Shown here: one piece after another, positions 42,375 through 51,082 of the stretch | Numbering within the stretch: position 1 is the first letter of the stretch | Layout: every line of letters starts with the position of its first letter | NCBI GenBank assembly: GCA_964611345.1 | Contig: CAZSYU010000005.1 | Coordinates: 24,771 to 88,770, forward strand | Reading direction: 5' to 3' | DNA length: 64,000 bases | Source of the DNA: JALZVT01 sp964611345 | GTDB taxonomy: Bacteria > Pseudomonadota > Gammaproteobacteria > Pseudomonadales > Azotimanducaceae | Notes under the pieces: generated by a model | Databases searched by the model: none | What the model was told of the DNA's origin: nothing | What the model saw: the letters and a program-made list of their open reading frames with translations, nothing else | Made by a program: the position numbers and the translations under genes

Positions 42375-44489
42375 TCAGGGACGTCCGCCTTCGCCCTGCT
42401 CATCGAGGAAGCTGCGCAGATGCTCGGAGCGGCTGGGGTGGCGGAGCTTACGCAATGCTTTGGCTTCGATCTGGCGAATCCGCTCGCGAGTAACATCAAA
42501 CTGCTTACCCACTTCTTCCAGCGTATGGTCGGTATTCATATCGATACCAAAGCGCATGCGCAACACCTTCGCTTCACGCGCCGTCAAACCACCCAGCACA
42601 TCGCGTGTGGCTTCTTTCAACCCTTCGCCGGTCGCTAATTCTACGGGTGAGCCAATGGTTGGATCTTCGATGAAATCTCCCAGATGCGAATCTTCGTCGT
42701 CGCCGATCGGGGTCTCCATCGAAATAGGTTCTTTGGCAATCTTCAGTACCTTGCGAACCTTTTCTTCCGGCATCTCCATGCGCTCGCCCAGCTCTTCGGG
42801 CGTTGGCTCACGACCCATCTCTTGCAACATTTGCCGCGACACCCGGTTCAGCTTGTTGATCGTTTCGATCATATGCACCGGAATACGAATGGTGCGCGCC
42901 TGGTCAGCAATAGAACGCGTGATCGCCTGGCGAATCCACCAGGTCGCATAGGTAGAAAACTTGTAGCCGCGACGATACTCAAACTTGTCTACCGCCTTCA
43001 TCAGGCCGATGTTCCCTTCCTGAATAAGGTCCAGGAACTGCAAGCCGCGGTTGGTGTATTTCTTCGCAATCGAAATCACCAGTCGCAGGTTGGCCTCAAC
43101 CATGTCTTTCTTGGCGCGCCTCGCCTTGGCTTCGCCGAGCGACATCCGGCGATTGATGTCCTTGATTTCAGCAACAGTCAATCCCACTGCAGCCTCAATC
43201 TGCTTGAGCTTTTTCTGCGACCGCAACAGTTCATCTTTATGCTTCTCAAGCGTGGCCGAATAATCTTTCTTCGCCTTGATATGCTTGTTAATCCAAACCA
43301 CAGAAGTTTCATGGCCGGGGAACTCTTTCAGGAATGCGCTCCGCGGCATGCGCGCGGTACGTACACAGGTCGACATAATGTTGCGCTCATGCCGCCGCAC
43401 GCGTTCGAGCGCCGAGCGGGCAAGGTCAACAATTTCATCATAGTGGCGCGGCACAAGCTTAAAGCAACAAAAGGCTTCACCCAGCTTAACGAGCTCTTTC
43501 TTTACAGCTGCATCCGAGCGCACGCCTTTGGCAGTGTTCAGTACTTTTTGGGTCGCGTTGTAGTGGCGCTTTAGTTTAGTAAAGCGCTTCTTGGCCTCAA
43601 CGGGATCCGGACCCTTGGGCTCATCATCATCGTCTTTTTCGACTTTCTTGCCTGCGGCGCTTGGTACCACCTGAGCTGCAGCTGGCACGTGCTCTGTAGG
43701 ATCAAGGTAGCCCACCAGAATATCGGTGAGCCGATCTTCCTTAGCAGCATCAGCGTAGGTCTCAAGAATATATTCCACCGAACCTGGGAAACCCGCAAGC
43801 GCAGTCAGCACATCGCGAATGCCTTCTTCGATGCGCTTGGCAATCGCAATCTCACCTTCGCGAGTCAACAGTTCCACCGTACCCATTTCGCGCATATACA
43901 TGCGCACCGGGTCGGTGGTACGTCCAGCTTCGGTTTCCACCGCGGCCAGAGCCGCTGCAGCTTCTTCTGCCGCAACCTCGTCCGCCGTGTTTTCTTCGTT
44001 GGTTAACAGCTCATCGGCATCGGGTGCTGCTTCATACACCGTAATGCCCATGTCGTTGATCATGCGAATAATGTCTTCGATCTGATCCGGATCCGAAATG
44101 TCATCCGGCAGGTGATCGTTCACTTCTGCATACGTGAGGAAGCCCTGCTCTTTGCCCTTGGCAATCAGCTCTTTCAGACGAGATTCCTGCGACGCCGAAC
44201 CAACTTTCAGTGACTTGGCCTTGGTTTTGCTCTTGGGCTCAGCCTTGGCCTTTGCCGCAGTTTTTGCTTTGGCTTTGGGCTTGGCCTTGGCCTTGGCCTT
44301 GGGCTTGGCCTGCTCGGCGGTCTCTGCCTTAGCCTTTGCCGCCTTTGTCTTGGCTGGCGCTTTGGTTTTCGCCGGGGCCTTGGTTTTTGCTGGCGCCTTG
44401 GTTTTCGCCGCAGCCTTTGTCTTGGCCTTGGTCTTAGTCTCGGCGGAGGCCTTTGTCTTTGAATCTGATTTCTTGCTGGCTGCGCTCAT
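42375..44489 (-). CDS. rpoD: RNA polymerase sigma-70 factor RpoD with long Lys/Ala/Pro-rich N-terminal tail
   Basis: 704 residues. From about residue 100 (KELIAKGKEQGFLTYAEVND) it follows RpoD: region 1.1, region 1.2 with RTTDPVRMYMREMGTVELLT, the non-conserved insert (about 210-450), region 2 NLRLVISIAKKYTNRGLQFL and YKFSTYATWWIRQAITR, region 3, and region 4 with VTRERIRQIEAKALRKLRHP. Residues 1-95 are an additional tail of KTKAPA-type repeats, basic and low-complexity, resembling histone H1-like tails. Housekeeping sigma factor; last gene of the rpsU-yqeY-dnaG-rpoD set. Confidence 0.98.
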   Translation of the reverse strand: MSAASKKSDSKTKASAETKTKAKTKAAAKTKAPAKTKAPAKTKAPAKTKAAKAKAETAEQAKPKAKAKAKPKAKAKTAAKAKAEPKSKTKAKSLKVGSASQESRLKELIAKGKEQGFLTYAEVNDHLPDDISDPDQIEDIIRMINDMGITVYEAAPDADELLTNEENTADEVAAEEAAAALAAVETEAGRTTDPVRMYMREMGTVELLTREGEIAIAKRIEEGIRDVLTALAGFPGSVEYILETYADAAKEDRLTDILVGYLDPTEHVPAAAQVVPSAAGKKVEKDDDDEPKGPDPVEAKKRFTKLKRHYNATQKVLNTAKGVRSDAAVKKELVKLGEAFCCFKLVPRHYDEIVDLARSALERVRRHERNIMSTCVRTARMPRSAFLKEFPGHETSVVWINKHIKAKKDYSATLEKHKDELLRSQKKLKQIEAAVGLTVAEIKDINRRMSLGEAKARRAKKDMVEANLRLVISIAKKYTNRGLQFLDLIQEGNIGLMKAVDKFEYRRGYKFSTYATWWIRQAITRSIADQARTIRIPVHMIETINKLNRVSRQMLQEMGREPTPEELGERMEMPEEKVRKVLKIAKEPISMETPIGDDEDSHLGDFIEDPTIGSPVELATGEGLKEATRDVLGGLTAREAKVLRMRFGIDMNTDHTLEEVGKQFDVTRERIRQIEAKALRKLRHPSRSEHLRSFLDEQGEGGRP

Positions 44490-44788
44490 AAACCCTCTTC
44501 CGGCAATTGTTGCGGCTATTTTTTAACCTGTAAATCTGCATAGCCAACGTTCACGACCGCTCGCAGAGTGCCGAATAAGCTCTCGACACGCTTGCGCGCT
44601 GGTTGCACTTGTTCTAACGCTGAAATTGCGCTGCAGTTGGGATGGCGCGCCGCGGATTTGGGTCGCTGCCTGACCGTTGCGCACCGCCTTGGTGGCCAAC
44701 GGGACATGGATTATACCCGAATGGGCGCACGGCCACCACCATCCGCTTCTTGGCCACCTTTGGGGCGCTCCCAGCGACCTAATTGGGT
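44490..44788 (-). promoter_or_regulatory. rpoD: rpoD leader and probable internal promoter
   Basis: A 299-base gap without a gene between dnaG and rpoD. On the minus strand a perfect TATAAT lies at 44710-44715; no good -35 is found at 16-18 bases. The hexamer is bracketed by inverted copies GGTGGCC (44691-44697) and GGCCACC (44731-44737), with another TGGCCACC at 44751-44758. This would give rpoD its own transcript with a leader of about 210 bases. Internal rpoD promoters in this gap are known in E. coli. Confidence 0.45.
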
Positions 44789-46651
44789 TCAAGTCTTACG
44801 CTTCTGCAGGCTCCAGTGATCTTTCAGCTGTTCAGGCGCCAATGCCCCTTCGCGCTCGGCACTACGCATCTCATTCAGCTTCGAGGCACTGAGCTGCCGC
44901 GCCCTCTGCTCCACCAGCGCCCGCGCATCGTCACAAAATTCGCCGAACTCAGGCGGCAATAGGGGCTGCTGCCCAGCCAGCTCGCGCAGCAATCCCTCCT
45001 CGGGTTGCCCAGCCCAGTAACCCATGATGTCGGCCATACAAACATCGGCGTCAAGGTCTGTTCCAATGCCCGATTCTATCTCCGGCAGCGGCTGCTCACG
45101 AACGAAGCGCAGCACGTCCAACAAAAGGCTATCCAGCCCCTCGAGGGCGACAAAGTCAGCCTCCGGTAAATTCCGGCCAAAGGCGGGCTCCTTCAATAAC
45201 ATCATAAGCATGCGCCGGGTGCGCCGGGTTTCCTGTCGACCCGCTGACCCGGAACTGCCACTGGCAACGGCTTGCCCGCCATTATAGGAGCCCCCGGGTG
45301 CCCGCAGTGGGGCACTCCCTGGGGTACCGGGCATTGGGGTATTAGCGATACCGCGGACTGCCGCGCGCCCGGCTTGCTGCTGCAAACGCTCGAGCAACAG
45401 ACCTTTGAGCACGCCATTGGGCACGGTCTCGATCAACGGCTTGGCCAAATGGGCGAGTCGGGCCTGATCATCGGGCATGCTTAGGTCCAGTCCTTTGCAG
45501 AGGGTGTCGAACAAATAGTCGAGCGCTGAAACACCACCCGCAGCACGCTGCAGAAAACCGTCTTTACCCTCAGCGTTAACCAATGAATCGGGGTCTTCGC
45601 CATCGGGCAAAAACATGAACCGCAACTGGCAACCGTCCTTCAGCGCCGGTAGAGCCGAGGCCAATGCCTTCCACGCTGCGGCTCGGCCCGCGTTATCGCC
45701 ATCAAAGCAACAAGTAACCCGCGGTGCAAAGCGATACAACATCTCAAAATGCACCTGACTACTCGCAGTGCCTAATGTCGCTACTGCATTAGCAATGCCT
45801 GCTTGCGCTAGCGCGATTACATCCATGTAGCCTTCAACGACAAAAAATTCATCAATGTTGCGCAGCGCCTTGCGAGCCTCATAGAGTCCGTAAAGTTCCT
45901 GCCCTTTCTTGAAGACGTCGGTTTCCGGTGAGTTTAAATACTTGGGTTCGCCCGTTCCCAGCACCCGACCACCAAAACCAATCACGCGACCACGCGTGTC
46001 CCGAATCGGAAACATGATGCGATTACGAAACCGGTCATAGCGCCGCCCACGGTCATTTTCCGTCAGCAACCCGGCTCGCAACAGCTCGCTTTCGCTTGCG
46101 ACGCCTTTTTTTGCGTCTGTTTCCGAATCTGTGTTTGGGCCAGACCTACCAGGCATAGTCATCATCGTGTCCCAGGCGTCCGGTGCAAAGCCCAGCCCAA
46201 AATCCCGCGCGGTAATGCCAGTGAGTGACCTGTTCTTCAAATACTCGATCGCCTCGGGGGCGTCTTTCAGCTCGCGCCGAAACACCTTGGCCGCACGCTC
46301 CAGCACGTCATACAGTTCTGTGCCAACCCGCCTGGCCGGCCGGCCACCGCCTTCTCGGGGCACCGCCACCCCAACAATAGCCGCCAGCGCTTCCACCGCT
46401 GGCACAAACTCCAGACGGTCGTATTCCATAAGAAATTTCAACGCCGTACCGGATTCGCCACAACCAAAGCAGTGATAAAACTGCTTGTCCGGAGAGACGC
46501 TGAACGAGGGGGTTTTTTCGTCGTGAAAGGGGCACAACCCCTGATAGTTCTTGCCCGCCTTCTTGAGCTTTACCCGCTCATCGATTATCGCCACGATATC
46601 GACGCGAGCGATGAGGTCGTTAATAAACGATTGGGGTATCAGGCCAGCCAT
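44789..46651 (-). CDS. dnaG: DNA primase
   Basis: 620 residues. N-terminal zinc-binding domain with CPFHDEKTPSFSVSPDKQ and FYHCFGCGESG, TOPRIM core (about 250-350) with FFVVEGYMDVIALAQAG and TCCFDGDNAGRAAAWKAL, and a C-terminal DnaB-binding helical domain (about 470-610). A flexible segment rich in Asp/Thr/Ser occurs at about 172-186 and a Gly/Pro/Ser linker at about 445-465. Makes RNA primers at the replication fork. Placed between yqeY and rpoD. Confidence 0.98.
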   Translation of the reverse strand: MAGLIPQSFINDLIARVDIVAIIDERVKLKKAGKNYQGLCPFHDEKTPSFSVSPDKQFYHCFGCGESGTALKFLMEYDRLEFVPAVEALAAIVGVAVPREGGGRPARRVGTELYDVLERAAKVFRRELKDAPEAIEYLKNRSLTGITARDFGLGFAPDAWDTMMTMPGRSGPNTDSETDAKKGVASESELLRAGLLTENDRGRRYDRFRNRIMFPIRDTRGRVIGFGGRVLGTGEPKYLNSPETDVFKKGQELYGLYEARKALRNIDEFFVVEGYMDVIALAQAGIANAVATLGTASSQVHFEMLYRFAPRVTCCFDGDNAGRAAAWKALASALPALKDGCQLRFMFLPDGEDPDSLVNAEGKDGFLQRAAGGVSALDYLFDTLCKGLDLSMPDDQARLAHLAKPLIETVPNGVLKGLLLERLQQQAGRAAVRGIANTPMPGTPGSAPLRAPGGSYNGGQAVASGSSGSAGRQETRRTRRMLMMLLKEPAFGRNLPEADFVALEGLDSLLLDVLRFVREQPLPEIESGIGTDLDADVCMADIMGYWAGQPEEGLLRELAGQQPLLPPEFGEFCDDARALVEQRARQLSASKLNEMRSAEREGALAPEQLKDHWSLQKRKT

Positions 46652-46693
46652 GGAAGCAGGTTAACAGACCGTTCTCCCAGAGACATGGATAGG

Positions 46694-47143
46694 TTACCCA
46701 GCCAGCAAACCCTTAACCAGGGCGCTAACGGCACCCATATCGGCACGCCCCTTGAGTGGTCCGTTAATCGCACCCATCACCTTGCCCATGTCTTTCATGC
46801 CCTGCGCACCCGTATCGGCAATCGCTTTGCTGACAATGGCTTCGATGGCGTCTGCAGCGAGCTGTTCCGGCATAAACTCTTTGATCACGGCGATCTCAAA
46901 CGCTTCCTGCGCCACCAACTCATCTCGCGCCGCTTCGCTATACGCCTTAATTGAGTCGTTTCGCTGCTTTTGCATGCGGGTCAAAATGCCAACCACTACT
47001 TCGTCGGTGGGCTCTTTGCGCTCATCCACCTCGTAGCGTTTTATTTCGGCATTGATCAGCCGCAACACCCCCACGCGCTCTTTGTCGCGGGCTTTCATCG
47101 CGGTCTTGGTCGCTTCACTGATGGTCGTTTGCAGCGCACCCAT
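46694..47143 (-). CDS. yqeY: GatB/YqeY domain protein
   Basis: 149 residues, full family length. Motifs: ISEATKTAMKARDKERVGVLR (given in part: AMKARDKERVGVLRLINAEI), RMQKQRNDSIKAY, FMPEQLAADAIEA and GKVMGAINGPLKGRADM. Resembles the tRNA-binding tail of GatB; biochemical role not settled. Its place between rpsU and dnaG is common in Proteobacteria. Confidence 0.95.
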   Translation of the reverse strand: MGALQTTISEATKTAMKARDKERVGVLRLINAEIKRYEVDERKEPTDEVVVGILTRMQKQRNDSIKAYSEAARDELVAQEAFEIAVIKEFMPEQLAADAIEAIVSKAIADTGAQGMKDMGKVMGAINGPLKGRADMGAVSALVKGLLAG

Positions 47144-47217
47144 TCGTGGGCTCCTTCCTGCTATACAGGCTTATATACAGGTTTGGGCAGGGTTATGCAG
47201 AACTGAATCGTTGGGGT

Positions 47218-47433
47218 CTAGTAGGTCTTCTCGAAACGTCGCGATTCGCGCTGCAGCTTCTTGAGGTGCCGCTTAACCGCTGCTGCGGCCTTGCGCTTGC
47301 GAACAGACGTGGGCTTCTCGTAGTACTCGCGCCGGCGAACTTCCGACAAGACGCCTGCTTTCTCGCAGGACCGCTTGAAGCGCCGGAGCGCTACATCGAA
47401 AGGTTCGTTTTCTTTGACACGTACGTGAGGCAT
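47218..47433 (-). CDS. rpsU: 30S ribosomal protein S21
   Basis: 71 residues, highly basic. PHVRVKENEPFDVALRRFKR (start), CEKAGVLSEVRRREYYEKPT and the Lys/Arg-rich end RKRKAAAAVKRHLKKLQRES are canonical S21. It is needed for base-pairing of initiating mRNA with 16S rRNA. First gene of the macromolecular synthesis operon, divergent from tsaD. Confidence 0.98.
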   Translation of the reverse strand: MPHVRVKENEPFDVALRRFKRSCEKAGVLSEVRRREYYEKPTSVRKRKAAAAVKRHLKKLQRESRRFEKTY

Positions 47434-47605
47434 AGCGCCGCTGTTCTCTAAATAAATTTGGGCCGCGAAGTCTACTCCAGGTCTGGACTGGCTGCAAAGC
47501 GCTGATTTAGGCCCACCAACCGTCGGGCAAGGGTCCCAATGGGCCCAAGCTATCGATTATCATCTGGCTTTCTGTAACCCCTCTAATCCCCACCCGGAGC
47601 CCACC

Positions 47606-48673
47606 ATCCTCGTCCTCGGCATCGAATCATCCTGCGACGAAACCGGTCTCGCCCTCTACGACGGCAACCGCCAGATCCTGCTAGGCAGCGTCTTGCACAG
47701 CCAGATCGAGCTGCACAACCGCTACGGCGGCGTCGTGCCTGAGCTTGCCTCGCGCGATCACATCCAGCGCATCACTCCGCTGTTAAATGAACTGCTGACC
47801 AACTGCGGGAAAAACCTGGACGATCTGGATGCCATTGCTTACACCAGCGGGCCAGGGTTGCTTGGCGCCCTCTTGGTCGGCGCTACCTTTGGCCGCAGCC
47901 TGGCCTGGAGTCTCGGCATACCCGCTCTGGGCGTCCACCATATGGAGGGGCACTTGCTTGCTCCGCTGTTGGGCAGCCTGAACGCCAACGACGAGCACCA
48001 ATCGGGCGGGCAATCGACCCAGGCGGCCGACTTGCCAGACATGCCTTTCACGGCGCTGCTGGTGTCTGGCGGGCACACCCAACTCATCAATGCTCGCAAC
48101 CTGGGCGATTATGAGCTGCTGGGCGAATCGCTCGACGACGCGGCCGGCGAAGCCTTCGACAAAACCGCCAAACTGCTTGGCCTCGGCTACCCCGGTGGAC
48201 CAGCACTGGCCCGCGCCGCAGAACAAGGCGACCCGGAACGCTTCACCTTTCCACGCCCAATGGTCGATCGCCCGGGCTGTGATTTCAGCTTCAGTGGGCT
48301 CAAAACCTTCGCCCGCAACACCATCGCCAAACTGCAACCCATCAGCGACACCGACCGCGCGGATATCGCGCGAGCGTTCGAAGAGGCGGTAGTCGCCACC
48401 CTCACGATTAAGTGTCGCCGGGCGTTAGCGCAGACGGGTCACGACACGCTGATTGTCGCCGGGGGGGTTGGAGCTAACGTTCGCCTGCGGGCAGCTCTGC
48501 ACGAGAAACTCGCGGCGCGGGTCTGCTTTCCGGATCTTGCCCTGTGCACCGACAATGGCGCGATGATCGCCTACGCGGGCTGGCGGCGGTTGCGCTCTGG
48601 AGCGAGCGAGCCTTTGGCCGTACGCACCCGCGCTCGCTGGCCACTCGCGGAGCTTGCGTCTGCAACCACCTGA
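47606..48673 (+). CDS. tsaD: tRNA N6-adenosine threonylcarbamoyltransferase TsaD, apparent AUC start
   Basis: 355 residues when read from ATC at 47606-47608. The protein then starts LVLGIESSCDETG right after the initiator, as in TsaD families. No ATG, GTG or TTG occurs in frame between the stop near 47450 and TTG at 47693, and that TTG would delete the first 29 residues with the nucleotide-binding SSCDETG. GGAG (47596-47599) is six bases before ATC. Other motifs: HNRYGGVVPELASRDH, VHHMEGHLLAPLL (metal His), LVSGGHTQL, FSGLKTF, GGVGANVRLR, CTDNGAMIAYAG. Catalytic subunit for t6A37 in tRNAs reading ANN codons. Confidence 0.93.
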   Translation: MLVLGIESSCDETGLALYDGNRQILLGSVLHSQIELHNRYGGVVPELASRDHIQRITPLLNELLTNCGKNLDDLDAIAYTSGPGLLGALLVGATFGRSLAWSLGIPALGVHHMEGHLLAPLLGSLNANDEHQSGGQSTQAADLPDMPFTALLVSGGHTQLINARNLGDYELLGESLDDAAGEAFDKTAKLLGLGYPGGPALARAAEQGDPERFTFPRPMVDRPGCDFSFSGLKTFARNTIAKLQPISDTDRADIARAFEEAVVATLTIKCRRALAQTGHDTLIVAGGVGANVRLRAALHEKLAARVCFPDLALCTDNGAMIAYAGWRRLRSGASEPLAVRTRARWPLAELASATT

Positions 48674-48698
48674 ACGGGAACGCAGTCACAAGTTACGA

Positions 48699-49820
48699 TT
48701 ACAGAGCCTCGGCTTGAACGCTTTCGATCCGCTGCGTGCGCAGGCGAAAAATCGCCTCACCCAGCGCCTTACCCTGAGGCGGCTCACCGCCTGCTTTCTC
48801 CGCTGCACTAACCGCAGCCTGCGCATTGATTCCGCCAAGACCCGTTGCCAGCAATGCAAGCGCACCAGATTCGAAGTCACCGTGGGCTGCTTCCAACACA
48901 CTCAACACGGCCAAAAAATCCTCCCGTCGTTCCTGGGCATCAAGTTGCAAGGCGCCGGCATGCTGCAATGCACGCAACAACTGCTCGGGCTGCGCTTTGC
49001 GCCAACCGAGCAGGGCGTGCTCGTGAGTTGCCACGGTAGTGCCCGCGCGCTCAAAACGTTTTGGCGCCTTTAAGCGCCGCGAGCAATGTTCAAGCGCAGC
49101 GGTTTCAAACAACATACCTAGTCCAGCGTAGCGCTGCAGCGCATCCCCACCTGGCCAGTGCGTTAACTCCTCGGCGGACAATTCAGCAAACTCAACAAAC
49201 CAGGGACCAAGCGCTGCCACCTCAACCAAAGTACGCATAAAAGTGGCGGCACCTGAACACCCGAGCGCCTTGTGAAACTCCTGCCACACGCGCTCAGCGG
49301 GCAGCTCGGCCAATGCATCTGCCGCCGCCATCTCGCGCAAGAGCACCAGAGTTTCTGGCGCGACCGAGAACGAAAGCTGAGCCGCAAACCGCGCCACCCG
49401 CAACACCCGCAACGGATCTTCACTAAAGGCCTGCGACACATGCCGCAGTACACCATCGCGCAAATCCTGCTCACCCCCATAGGGGTCGATGAGTTCGCCA
49501 GTCGGCGTTTGCGCTAACGCGTTTACCGTCAGGTCGCGTCGCAGTAAGTCTTCTTCCAGCGTAACGTCGATACCCGCATGACATTCAAAGCCCTGATGGC
49601 CTGCGCTGATTTTTCGCTCGGTGCGGGCGAGTGCGTATTCTTCGTGGGTCTCCGGGTGCAAAAACACCGGAAAGTCCTTACCAACCTGAGTGTAACCCTG
49701 CGCCAGCATCGACTCTGGTGTCGCGCCAACCACGACCCAGTCGCGATCAACCACCGGTCGACCCAACAACTGATCACGCACGGCACCGCCAACCAGAAAG
49801 GTACCTTCAGTAATTGCCAT
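48699..49820 (-). CDS. cca: tRNA CCA nucleotidyltransferase, HD centre not recognisable
   Basis: 373 residues, shorter than the 410-odd of E. coli-type Cca. Class II nucleotidyltransferase head: LVGGAVRDQLLGR (about 9-21), DRDWVVVGA, EYALARTERK, RRDLTVNALAQ, and DPLRVLRVARFAAQL. In E. coli the C-terminal half carries an HD phosphohydrolase; here the corresponding region keeps similar helices (RRLKAPKRFERA) but CHD is replaced by GML and no paired His/Asp set is seen. It should add CCA but lack phosphatase activity (inference). One base from apaH. Confidence 0.93.
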   Translation of the reverse strand: MAITEGTFLVGGAVRDQLLGRPVVDRDWVVVGATPESMLAQGYTQVGKDFPVFLHPETHEEYALARTERKISAGHQGFECHAGIDVTLEEDLLRRDLTVNALAQTPTGELIDPYGGEQDLRDGVLRHVSQAFSEDPLRVLRVARFAAQLSFSVAPETLVLLREMAAADALAELPAERVWQEFHKALGCSGAATFMRTLVEVAALGPWFVEFAELSAEELTHWPGGDALQRYAGLGMLFETAALEHCSRRLKAPKRFERAGTTVATHEHALLGWRKAQPEQLLRALQHAGALQLDAQERREDFLAVLSVLEAAHGDFESGALALLATGLGGINAQAAVSAAEKAGGEPPQGKALGEAIFRLRTQRIESVQAEAL

Positions 49821-50651
49821 CTACTCTTCCTCAGTAGTGCGTGCACGACTGGGCACGGCTATGCGTTCACCGCTTTGCAGACACAATGCAGCCAACTCTC
49901 GCCCCCAGACGCAGCCAGCATCAGTTGCCGCAACCGAATCGTTGGCGGCCACACCCTCAAGCGCAGCCCAATGCCCAAACGCAACTTTCGCACCGAGCGT
50001 CTGTTTGCGGGGTTGGTCAAACCAGGGCAAACAACCATCCGCCAAATCCTCTGGTCCGCCCTTGCGGTCGAAATTAAGCTCCCCATCCGCTTCCACCATG
50101 CGCATGCGGGTTAAGTAATTTACGATGCAACGCACGCGATCAAGCCCTATAAGATCATCCCGCCAATTGGCCGGGGCGTTGCCATACATGCCTGCAAAAA
50201 ACTCGGGGCCATTCGTACCACCATAGAACTGTTTGGCTTCGTCAGCCCGCTCCAGGGTCTGTTTTAACGACCAGCTCGGCGGCACACCCGCATGCACCAT
50301 CAGCCACTCAAGGCTTGCATCGTAGTGCACTAGACCCTGATTGCGCAGCCAGCTCGCAAGCGTGTCAACATCGCTGGCCCCCAGCAGCGCATCCAGAGTG
50401 TCGCTCCGGCCAGGGTCGTGCCCGCCGTAATACACCGCCAGAAAGTGCAGGTCATGATTGCCTAGTACCACACGACAAGCGCCACGCAGTTCGTGCGCCA
50501 GGCGCAGTGCACCCAGCGAGTCGGGGCCCCGATTCACAATGTCTCCGGTTAACCAAAGCTCATCCCTGCCAGCGTCGAAATTTATCACGCGCAGCAAGTC
50601 GACAAGCTCTGCACAACAGCCCTGTACATCACCAACCGCGTAAGTCGCCAA
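49821..50651 (-). CDS. apaH: Symmetrical bis(5'-nucleosyl)-tetraphosphatase
   Basis: 276 residues. Calcineurin-like motifs: YAVGDVQGCCAEL (D8, about 4-16), LTGDIVNRGPDSLG, VLGNHDLHFLAV, and the C-terminal FGHWAALEG and LDTGCVWG-type DAGCVWGRELAAL. Splits Ap4A to two ADP. Follows apaG by eight bases. Confidence 0.97.
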   Translation of the reverse strand: MATYAVGDVQGCCAELVDLLRVINFDAGRDELWLTGDIVNRGPDSLGALRLAHELRGACRVVLGNHDLHFLAVYYGGHDPGRSDTLDALLGASDVDTLASWLRNQGLVHYDASLEWLMVHAGVPPSWSLKQTLERADEAKQFYGGTNGPEFFAGMYGNAPANWRDDLIGLDRVRCIVNYLTRMRMVEADGELNFDRKGGPEDLADGCLPWFDQPRKQTLGAKVAFGHWAALEGVAANDSVAATDAGCVWGRELAALCLQSGERIAVPSRARTTEEE

Positions 50652-50659
50652 AACTGGAC

Positions 50660-51028
50660 CTAGTGCACTGCGTTTGGCCGCGACAGGCCGAAGGTGGGTA
50701 TAGGCACATCAAATAGTGCGCCCGTGTCGTCTTCAAACTCGTAGCTGCCGCGCATACTGCCAACCTCGGTCTCAAGCACAGCACCACTGGTGTAGCGATA
50801 GGAAGTACCGGGCTCCAGCCGCGGTTGCTCGCCAACCACGCCGGGGCCCTTCACCTCATGTTCATCACCATTGCCGTCCGCAATAATCCAGTGTCGATTC
50901 AGTAATCGAGCGGGCACTTGCAGACCATTCGAAATGGTAATGGTGTAAGCAAATACATAGCGGTTCTCCGCCGGACGAGAATCATCTGCGATGTACTGGG
51001 TGTCTACCTGAATATCTATCATGCTCAT
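50660..51028 (-). CDS. apaG: ApaG domain protein
   Basis: 122 residues from ATG at 51026-51028 with AGG seven bases upstream; the frame runs 16 codons further, but E. coli ApaG has 125 residues. Fibronectin-like beta sandwich: FAYTITISNG, LLNRHWIIADGNGDEHEVKG, GVVGEQPRLEPGTSYRYTSG. Role unclear (linked to cobalt/magnesium resistance). Between rsmA and apaH as in E. coli. Confidence 0.95.
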   Translation of the reverse strand: MSMIDIQVDTQYIADDSRPAENRYVFAYTITISNGLQVPARLLNRHWIIADGNGDEHEVKGPGVVGEQPRLEPGTSYRYTSGAVLETEVGSMRGSYEFEDDTGALFDVPIPTFGLSRPNAVH

Positions 51029-51082
51029 AGCAGCGCCTGTGAAGTGACATCTACTAGTGTAGCGCCCATTGCGCACTACAGG

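Noticed and set aside
42684..43574. 296-codon open frame on the plus strand
   Set aside because: Antisense to conserved regions 2 and 3 of rpoD; no motif of its own.
44230..44480. Repeats in the rpoD start region as a CRISPR-like or satellite array
   Set aside because: Units are short, imperfect and in frame, coding for the Lys/Ala/Pro tail.
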